A stretch of DNA of 19,540 bases from JBBIRT01 sp037441725 (GTDB taxonomy: Bacteria; Desulfobacterota; BSN033; UBA1163), in assembly GCA_037441725.1 (NCBI GenBank), contig JBBIRT010000062.1:1-19540 (forward strand), in the 5' to 3' direction. Made by a program: the position numbers and the translations under genes. The notes under the pieces were generated by a model, which was not told the origin of the DNA, did no database searches, and worked only from the letters and a program-made list of their open reading frames with translations. Positions 14,506 to 19,540 of the stretch are shown here, one piece after another (the first letter of the stretch is position 1; the number at the start of each line of letters is the position of its first letter).

Positions 14506-15729
14506 ATGGCAAAGAAAATTATTGGAATCACGCTTTGGTTGATTTGGTTCTTCTTTCTTTACACACTAATTTGGACTGTCCAACCAGTTCTGGCGAAAGA
14601 GAAAAAAGAAATTCTCGTCGGTGCAAGTCTTCCCATCAGCGGGCCTTTGGCCATGGCGACAGTTGAGCAGAAGTGGGCTTATGAACAGGCTGTAGCAGAT
14701 ATCAACAAAGCAGGCGGCGTATTTGTAAAAGAATATAATAAGAAGCTTCCTGTGCGTCTAGTCATCGTGGATGATCAAGCGGACCCTAAGAAAGCGACTG
14801 AAGCCGTTGAACGGCTGATTAAGCGGACCAAGGTAGATTTTCTTTTAGGAGGTCATACGCCAACGCATGATGTCCTTCCGGGCCTGATCACAGCGGAGAA
14901 ATATCAAAAAGTCTATCTTACGGCGTTTATTTGGATTCCTATGTTTTTAGAGCATAACTTTAAATGGGGAGTGATGTTTTTCTTTGACCCGGCTGATGGG
15001 GCTGCTGAACCCTTCAAAGTTTTCAACACTCTGCCTGAAGATCAGCGTCCAACAAAAATGGGGCTCTTGATGGAAGACACCGCTGATGGCAAAATCATAG
15101 GCGATCTCGTAGCAGGGGTCGGCGAAAAGTTTGGATACAAAGTCGCCGTTCGGGAATCAATGGGATTGGGAGCCAAGGATTTCACAACACAGGTCCTCAA
15201 ATGTAAGGAAGCAGGTGTGGATGCAATTTTTCTTTACACAGATCCGCCAGAATGTATTACTCTTATACGACAGATGAAGGAAAATAAGTACAGTGTAAAA
15301 TTCTTTGTTGGATGGAAAGCAACTTGGCCATGGGAGTTCTATCAGGCTCTGAAGAAAGATGCTGAATATGTCATGACTGATGGATTCTGGTCCTCGGATT
15401 TCCCATTCTCGGGATGTAAAGAGCTGGGAGAGCGTTATTCCAAGCAGTTCAAAAAACACTCTGTGAGCATCGGTATGCTCTATTCTCTTCCCCAGATCCT
15501 ATTTCAGGCCATTGAAAAGGCCGGGACATTGGACGGAGCAAAGGTTCGCGAAGCCATTTTAACTAATGAGTTCGATACAATGGTGGGGAAAGTTAAGTTT
15601 AACGATAAAGGAGTTGGACTCTTTCCACAAGCTCTTTTCCAATGGTGGAATGGAAAGTTAGAGACTGTCTACCCCTTTGAATATACAAAGTACAAGGTTA
15701 AAGTTGCACCACCCTGGGAAAAGCGATAG
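14506..15729 (+). CDS. LIV-type periplasmic substrate-binding protein 1
   Basis: Periplasmic binding protein of the LivJ/Peripla_BP_6 family, 407 residues, delivering ligand to a LIV-type permease. An N-terminal signal peptide has basic KK, a hydrophobic stretch at about 7-27, and a cleavage site near QPVLA/KEKK. There is no lipobox cysteine, so it is soluble. The mature start KEILVGASLPISGPLAMA is the family's first strand and ligand loop. ADINKAGGVFVKEYNKKLPV and VIVDDQADPKKATEAVERLI follow, and AIEKAGTLDGAKVREAI near the C-terminus is typical. AAAGGAGG lies 7-8 nt upstream. It is clearly more divergent from the two downstream binding proteins than they are from each other. It sits after the IS, so it was probably part of the livGFHM transcription unit before the insertion; it ends at a good terminator. 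Ligand unknown. Confidence 0.9.
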   Translation: MAKKIIGITLWLIWFFFLYTLIWTVQPVLAKEKKEILVGASLPISGPLAMATVEQKWAYEQAVADINKAGGVFVKEYNKKLPVRLVIVDDQADPKKATEAVERLIKRTKVDFLLGGHTPTHDVLPGLITAEKYQKVYLTAFIWIPMFLEHNFKWGVMFFFDPADGAAEPFKVFNTLPEDQRPTKMGLLMEDTADGKIIGDLVAGVGEKFGYKVAVRESMGLGAKDFTTQVLKCKEAGVDAIFLYTDPPECITLIRQMKENKYSVKFFVGWKATWPWEFYQALKKDAEYVMTDGFWSSDFPFSGCKELGERYSKQFKKHSVSIGMLYSLPQILFQAIEKAGTLDGAKVREAILTNEFDTMVGKVKFNDKGVGLFPQALFQWWNGKLETVYPFEYTKYKVKVAPPWEKR

Positions 15730-15783
15730 GAGAAGCCAGCTTTATAATGCACTTAGGCCCTTGTGGGTAAAGTTTCCATTGGG

Positions 15784-15845
15784 AACCTCCTGCCTAAAGC
15801 TTAAACCTCCCTTGGAATTAGTTTTAGCAGGAGGTTTTATTTTAG
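15784..15845 (+). terminator. Rho-independent terminator after binding protein 1
   Basis: AACCTCCTGC (15784 onward) pairs with GCAGGAGGTT (15827-15836). Four more pairs (TAAA/TTTA) form after a one-base bulge, around a loop of about 24 nt. The T-rich tract TTTTATTTTAG follows directly. It separates the first binding-protein gene from the later two. Confidence 0.75.
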
Positions 15846-16109
15846 TCTTTTAGTCTTTACTTATAAATAGGGCAATGTTTCACGGATCTAGCAAGAATAT
15901 CTTACAAAATCTTATCAAGCAGGTGATTTAAAATTTTTTAGGTCAGGGATGTCAACCCTGATCGATATAACTGTTCTTAATTCCTTTTGTTCATCTATTC
16001 TTAGTTTAAGAGACATGTTAATTTGACCGCTATAAGATTTTTAAATACCTTTGCCAGATCAATGAGTTTTCCACTCTGATGAGGCATTCCAAACACTTAA
16101 ATTTTTATC

Positions 16110-16138
16110 TTGACATTCATAAAGGATTCAAGTAGACT
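16110..16138 (+). promoter_or_regulatory. Sigma70-type promoter of binding protein 2
   Basis: TTGACA (16110-16115, perfect) is followed after 17 nt by TAGACT (16133-16138; four of six positions). The predicted start is near 16145, leaving an unusually long 5' leader to the ATG at 16313. It would drive binding proteins 2 and 3, and perhaps the second permease set. Confidence 0.6.
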
Positions 16139-16154
16139 GGCTTTCAATCTTTTA

Positions 16155-16169
16155 GGGGTACAGTACTCC
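16155..16169. promoter_or_regulatory. Candidate operator just downstream of the promoter
   Basis: GGGGTAC-A-GTACTCC is an odd palindrome matching at six of seven pairs, starting about 10 nt after the predicted transcription start. The position suits a repressor site; no regulator gene is in the window to test this against. Confidence 0.3.
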
Positions 16170-16312
16170 AGTTTTTCATGTAAAATAATCTACGAAAGGG
16201 GGTGTTAAACGTATATAGGCATTTATAGGAGATAACCTTAAGATAAAAAACTAATGGAGGAGAAGGCTGCACTAAAATTTTAAAGAAATTCGATTTAAAG
16301 GAGGGGAATTAA

Positions 16313-17539
16313 ATGAGAAAGAATTTCAACTATTTAAAATTTATAAGTTTTTCCATTTTGTTGACGGTATTTATTATTCTAACATGCGTAGGTTCCCCCA
16401 TGGCAAAAGATAAGATCCGTATTGGTAATGCCATTGCCCTTTCTGGCCCTTATGCAATGGGTGCAATTACGACACAAATAGCACCTTATGATCTTTGGGC
16501 AAAAGAGGTCAATGAGAAAGGGGGAATATTTGTAAAACAGTATGGAAAGAAACTCCCAGTTGAGATTATCCGTTACGATGATAAGAGTGATATTGGAACA
16601 GCGGTTAAATTGGTCGAAAAATTAATCTTAGACGATAAGGTTGATCTTATCTTACCTCCTTGGAGTACGGCAATGAATTTTGCCATAGCGCCAATCATTA
16701 CAAAATATGAATATCCAGTGTTGGGAGTTACTGTTGATTCAATGAAAATCAGAGAGATTGCTCCTACCATTCCTTACTTTTTTGTTCACTTGAATCAGCC
16801 TCCAGTGAAGGCAGAGGCTATTGTTCCTCTTTTAAAAGATCTTGGAGTTAAGACAGCAGCGGTCATCCATCATGCAGACCTCCATGGTATAGAGTTTGCT
16901 GGCTATGTAACCCCTCAGTTAAGTATTAATGATATAGATGTGGTTATGTATAAGAGCTATCCAATGGGAGCTAAGGATCTTTCCCCCCTGTTGAAGCAGA
17001 TAAAAGCGGCTGATGTTGATGCGTTGCTTGCTTTTACATATCCTCCAGAAACCTTTTTGATTACCCAACAGGCGAAGGCCATAGGTTTAAATCCAAAACT
17101 CTTTTATATGAGTATAGGAACAGCATTTGCTGCTTATCGAGATTCGTTTGGTGCGAAAGTGGTTGAAGGAGTAATGGGTACGGGTGCCTGGAATCCAAAG
17201 GTTCCCTATCATGGGGCAAAGGAGTTCTGGGAAAGTATGGTGCGATTTGTAGGCCCTGGAAAAGTTGATTGGTATGGAAATGCTTTCTGTTACTCATCGG
17301 TTCAGGTATTACAACAAGCTATCGAGAAAGCAGGGACCCTCGATCGAAGGACATTGAGGAAAGTGATTGCCAGTGAAACATTTGATACAGTAATTGGCCC
17401 AGTGAAATATGTAGATCAGATTAATGTACAGTCACCCGGAGAAGTCGGTCAGTGGCAGAATGGAGCCTTTGAAATCGTGGCAGCGAAGGAAAAACGTACT
17501 GCCCAACCCATCTATCCAAAACCTCCATGGCCACAATGA
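16313..17539 (+). CDS. LIV-type periplasmic substrate-binding protein 2
   Basis: Peripla_BP_6/LivJ-type binding protein, 408 residues. The signal peptide has basic residues at the start, a hydrophobic stretch at about 12-27 and likely cleavage near SPMA/KDK; the single Cys25 is not in a convincing lipobox. The mature start KIRIGNAIALSGPYAMGA is the ligand loop. Other blocks are YDDKSDIGTAVKLVEKLI, LPPWSTAMNFAIAPI, AAVIHHADLHGIEFAGY and GVMGTGAWNPKVP. Nearly all of these recur in binding protein 3, so the two are tandem paralogues. AAAGGAGGGG is 7-8 nt upstream. A dedicated promoter lies at 16110. Aromatic residues and the His-His-Asp block in the cleft region do not resemble the classic leucine-binding motif, so an organic acid ligand is plausible but unproven. 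Confidence 0.9.
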   Translation: MRKNFNYLKFISFSILLTVFIILTCVGSPMAKDKIRIGNAIALSGPYAMGAITTQIAPYDLWAKEVNEKGGIFVKQYGKKLPVEIIRYDDKSDIGTAVKLVEKLILDDKVDLILPPWSTAMNFAIAPIITKYEYPVLGVTVDSMKIREIAPTIPYFFVHLNQPPVKAEAIVPLLKDLGVKTAAVIHHADLHGIEFAGYVTPQLSINDIDVVMYKSYPMGAKDLSPLLKQIKAADVDALLAFTYPPETFLITQQAKAIGLNPKLFYMSIGTAFAAYRDSFGAKVVEGVMGTGAWNPKVPYHGAKEFWESMVRFVGPGKVDWYGNAFCYSSVQVLQQAIEKAGTLDRRTLRKVIASETFDTVIGPVKYVDQINVQSPGEVGQWQNGAFEIVAAKEKRTAQPIYPKPPWPQ

Positions 17540-17571
17540 TCTAAATGTTTTTAAAATGGAAAATGGATTTC

Positions 17572-17606
17572 CTCTACCCCTTTCCCCTTGGGGGAAAGGG
17601 GTAGAG
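17572..17606. repeat. Perfect 16-bp GC-rich hairpin after binding protein 2
   Basis: CTCTACCCCTTTCCCC (17572-17587) pairs without mismatch with 17591-17606 around a TTG loop. It is followed by TTAAAGG, with no T-run. This form is typical of dispersed REP-like hairpins between genes; it may slow RNA decay or give partial termination between the two paralogous genes, letting binding protein 2 be made in excess. Confidence 0.75.
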
Positions 17607-17746
17607 TTAAAGGATCCTAAAAGGGGGTGATCATTTAAAATTAAAAGAAATGTTGCATTTATAAATGGATTGATGGAATATGGCGGAAGAGAAGGACTAA
17701 GCATTCAATACTCATCGATAGATTTTTAGAAAGGAGGGGAAGAAAG

Positions 17747-18958
17747 ATGGGTTGGTTAAAAAAGATTTTAAAATTCTTAATTTTTCTTCAATTATTACTT
17801 TCATTAATCATTGTTGCCAGCTCCCAAGCAAAAGACAGAATTGTGATTGGTAACCCAATCGCCCTATCCGGAATCAATGTGGCCGGAGCCACCATGACTC
17901 AGATTCGTGCCTATGATATGTGGGTGGATGATGTCAACGCTAAGGGTGGAATATTGGTAAAAGAATTTAATAAAAGAATTCCTGTAAAGATCATCCGATA
18001 TGATGATAAAAGCGACATCGGGACAGCAGTGAAACTTACAGAAAAATTGATTTTAGAGGATAAAGTGGACTTTATCTTTCCACCCTGGGGGACTGCATCG
18101 CATTTTGCCTTAGCCCCGTTGACGACTAAATATAAGACTCCTGTGGTAGCCATTACCTGCTCATCTGTGAAACTTCGGGAGCTTGCTCCCACTACCCCTT
18201 ATATGTTTCAGACTCTCAATCAACCACAGGAGATGGGGGCGGCCCTTGTGGAGGTCTGTAAGGAGTTAGGAGTTAAGACCGCCGCAGTCATCCATCATAC
18301 GGATTTGCATGGCATTGAGTTTGCTGGTCAAGTAGTTCCACAGGCAGTGGCTGGAGGAGTGGATGTACTTTTATACAAGAGCTACCCCTTGGGGGTTAAG
18401 GATCTTTCTCCTTTATTAAAAGAGATCAAGGCTCTTAATGTGGATGCCTTAATTGCCTTTTCTTATCCTCCTGAGACCTTTCTTTTAACAGAGCAGGCTA
18501 AAGCCATTGGGCTAAACCCCAAGCTCCTATATGCAACCGTGGGAACAGCTTATCCATCCTATCGAGATAGATTTGGCGCAAAGACAGTGGAGGGGATCAT
18601 GGGAACAGGGGTGTGGAACCCAAAGGTTTCTCCTGCAGCCAAAGACTGGTTTGACCGATATACTAAGCGTTGGGGTGAAGAGCCTGACCGTTGGGGGACT
18701 GCAGGGGGTTATTCTACCTGCCAAGTTCTTGAACAAGCGATTGAGAAGGCTGGAACCCTTAATCCCACCAAGGTGAGGGATGTCATCGCCAGTGGTATGA
18801 CATTTAATACCGTGCTTGGGCCGATCAAATATGTTAATCAGTTTAACACTTATTATCCAGGTCATGTCGGTCAATGGCAAAATGGGGAGTTTATGTCTGT
18901 GGATAAAGCGAATCGTCAATCAGCCCCCATCTTCCCCAAACCCGAATGGCCAAAGTAG
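17747..18958 (+). CDS. LIV-type periplasmic substrate-binding protein 3
   Basis: Peripla_BP_6/LivJ-type binding protein, 403 residues, a close tandem paralogue of the gene before it. The signal peptide is WLKKILKFLIFLQLL followed by SLIIVASSQA, with likely cleavage before KDRIVIG. Blocks shared with binding protein 2 include RYDDKSDIGTAVKLTEKLIL, AAVIHHTDLHGIEFAGQ, FSYPPETFLLTEQAKAIGLNPKL, and the C-terminal YPGHVGQWQNGEF. Differences concentrate in the ligand-lining start (ALSGINVAGATMTQI against ALSGPYAMGAITTQI) and the middle (SPAAKDWFDRYTKRWGEEPDRWG), so the two may bind related but different ligands. AAAGGAGGGG is about 9 nt upstream. A hairpin follows, then a LivH-type gene, so it probably serves the second transporter. 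Confidence 0.9.
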   Translation: MGWLKKILKFLIFLQLLLSLIIVASSQAKDRIVIGNPIALSGINVAGATMTQIRAYDMWVDDVNAKGGILVKEFNKRIPVKIIRYDDKSDIGTAVKLTEKLILEDKVDFIFPPWGTASHFALAPLTTKYKTPVVAITCSSVKLRELAPTTPYMFQTLNQPQEMGAALVEVCKELGVKTAAVIHHTDLHGIEFAGQVVPQAVAGGVDVLLYKSYPLGVKDLSPLLKEIKALNVDALIAFSYPPETFLLTEQAKAIGLNPKLLYATVGTAYPSYRDRFGAKTVEGIMGTGVWNPKVSPAAKDWFDRYTKRWGEEPDRWGTAGGYSTCQVLEQAIEKAGTLNPTKVRDVIASGMTFNTVLGPIKYVNQFNTYYPGHVGQWQNGEFMSVDKANRQSAPIFPKPEWPK

Positions 18959-18989
18959 AAGATCTCTTTAGAAAATTATCTTAGAATCT

Positions 18990-19024
18990 CCCTAACCCTC
19001 CTTTTCTCTCAAGGAGGGTTAGGG
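18990..19024. repeat. 14-bp hairpin after binding protein 3
   Basis: CCCTAACCCTCCTT (18990-19003) pairs perfectly with AAGGAGGGTTAGGG (19011-19024) around a 7-nt loop. The next bases, GGTTAAATGG, do not form a T-run. Like the hairpin after the preceding paralogue, it lies between a binding-protein gene and the next gene, where differential mRNA stability would be useful. Confidence 0.7.
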
Positions 19025-19059
19025 GGTTAAATGGATTCTGAAATAAGAGAGGTTCCCCT

Positions 19060-19540
19060 TTGTTCTCCACGATTTTAGATATTATTATCAGTGGTTTTAT
19101 CATGGGAGGGATCTATGCCCTCATTGCTGTTGGACTTAGCCTCCAATACGGTGTGGGCAGAGTCCTCAATGTCGGTCATGGTGAGTTCATCATGATCGGA
19201 GCCTTTGCCACCTGGACCCTCTACACCTTAGCAGGGGTAAGTCCTTTGCTCTCTCTTGTTATATGTGGTCCAGGTCTATTCATCGTTGGTTTTTTTATTC
19301 ACCGGACTCTCTTCCAATACCTGAGGGAGGAATCAGAATCTATCGTCGCCTTCGCAGATAGTTCCCTCTTAGCTTCTTTCGGTCTCCTTTTTATCATCCA
19401 AAATATTGCTTTATTGATATGGAAGGCAGATATCCGTGGATATACCTATTTAACTTCCTCCGTAAACATTCTGGGGGCTATCTTTGCAGTCAATCGTTTG
19501 GTTGCCCTTTTATTTGCTGTCGTGATTAGCATAGTCTTCT
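19060..19540 (+). CDS. livH: LIV-type ABC transporter permease (second LivH-like), 5' part, runs off window
   Basis: The first 160 codons of a second LivH-family permease. I start it at TTG 19060 because AGAGAGG lies 7 nt upstream and the translation MFSTILDIIISGFIMGGIYALIAVG matches the family's first membrane segment (the nearest ATG, 19102, would cut it). The next block, LSLQYGVGRVLNVGHGEFIMIGAFATW, is the typical second-segment motif. It differs clearly from the first LivH (GLSLIFGSMQIIFLAQGAVM), so it is not a recent copy. At least four hydrophobic segments are visible before the window ends. Placed after binding proteins 2 and 3, it marks the beginning of a second transporter whose LivM, LivG and LivF genes are expected beyond the edge. 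Confidence 0.88.
   Translation, partial: MFSTILDIIISGFIMGGIYALIAVGLSLQYGVGRVLNVGHGEFIMIGAFATWTLYTLAGVSPLLSLVICGPGLFIVGFFIHRTLFQYLREESESIVAFADSSLLASFGLLFIIQNIALLIWKADIRGYTYLTSSVNILGAIFAVNRLVALLFAVVISIVF

Larger units (their letters stand above)
15846..16312. other. Non-coding leader region of binding protein 2
   Basis: This 467-nt gap has no credible gene. It contains a small perfect hairpin, TCAGGG-N7-CCCTGA at 15943-15961, without a T-run. A promoter at 16110-16138 is followed by a roughly 168-nt transcribed leader holding the near-palindrome GGGGTAC-A-GTACTCC (16155-16169). A nine-codon start-stop frame (16254-16283) lacks a Shine-Dalgarno and is probably meaningless. Confidence 0.55.

Noticed and set aside
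16073..16090. CTGATGA core resembling a hammerhead ribozyme motif
   Set aside because: The required GAAA after stem II and the closing helices are not present nearby; a 7-nt match is expected by chance.
16254..16283. Nine-codon start-stop frame in the binding protein 2 leader
   Set aside because: No Shine-Dalgarno and no codon pattern suggesting attenuation.
17911..18919. Minus-strand open frames inside binding protein 3
   Set aside because: Biased proline/serine-rich antisense frames without ribosome sites, opposite a clear signal-peptide protein.

Overview
The window looks like a chromosomal segment of a strictly anaerobic, Gram-negative bacterium, most likely a deltaproteobacterium-type (Desulfobacterota) lineage. 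This is an inference from gene content (tungsten aldehyde:ferredoxin oxidoreductase, expanded LIV-type ABC importers with cleavable signal peptides), moderate-to-low GC by eye, and strong AAGGAGG ribosome binding sites. No rRNA, tRNA or CRISPR array is visible.

Region 1 (1-4675, plus strand) is a tightly packed biosynthetic operon: the 3' part of lysA, then dapF, dapB, a fumarylacetoacetate-hydrolase-family gene and hemL. dapF-dapB, dapB-FAH and FAH-hemL are joined by ATGA-type overlaps or near overlaps. It makes meso-diaminopimelate/lysine and the tetrapyrrole precursor 5-aminolevulinate; dapA is not in the run. The lysA reading frame is interrupted by an in-frame TAG at 16-18, next to the window edge. 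Region 2 (4679-6530) holds a convergent single-domain response regulator (minus strand) with its own good promoter, then a HAD phosphatase and a hotdog thioesterase sharing an ATGA junction.

Region 3 (6531-7275) is non-coding. It holds a long imperfect inverted repeat (about 6918-7138) followed by a promoter region with a GTCTTG-A-CAAGAC palindrome over a TTGACA box. Region 4 (7276-12731) is a tungsten aldehyde:ferredoxin oxidoreductase gene followed by a complete set of LIV-type ABC transporter membrane and ATPase genes (livG, livF, livH, livM).

Region 5 (12719-14043) is an intact DDE-type insertion sequence on the opposite strand. Its left terminal inverted repeat supplies the last codons and the stop of livM. 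A palindrome-rich strip (14044-14400) beside it carries further copies of the IS-end motif and of a second 13-15 bp motif. Region 6 (14506-18958) encodes three LIV-type periplasmic binding proteins; the last two are close tandem paralogues, each followed by a strong GC-rich hairpin. At 19060 a second LivH-type permease starts with TTG and runs off the window, so a second LIV transporter begins here.

Taken together, the right two thirds look like an organic-acid or amino-acid uptake locus (one complete permease/ATPase set, three binding proteins, the start of a second permease set) coupled to a tungsten enzyme that interconverts aldehydes and acids. The substrate cannot be read from sequence. 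I see no clearly undescribed multi-gene system; the most unusual parts are the non-coding palindromic structures and the IS junction.
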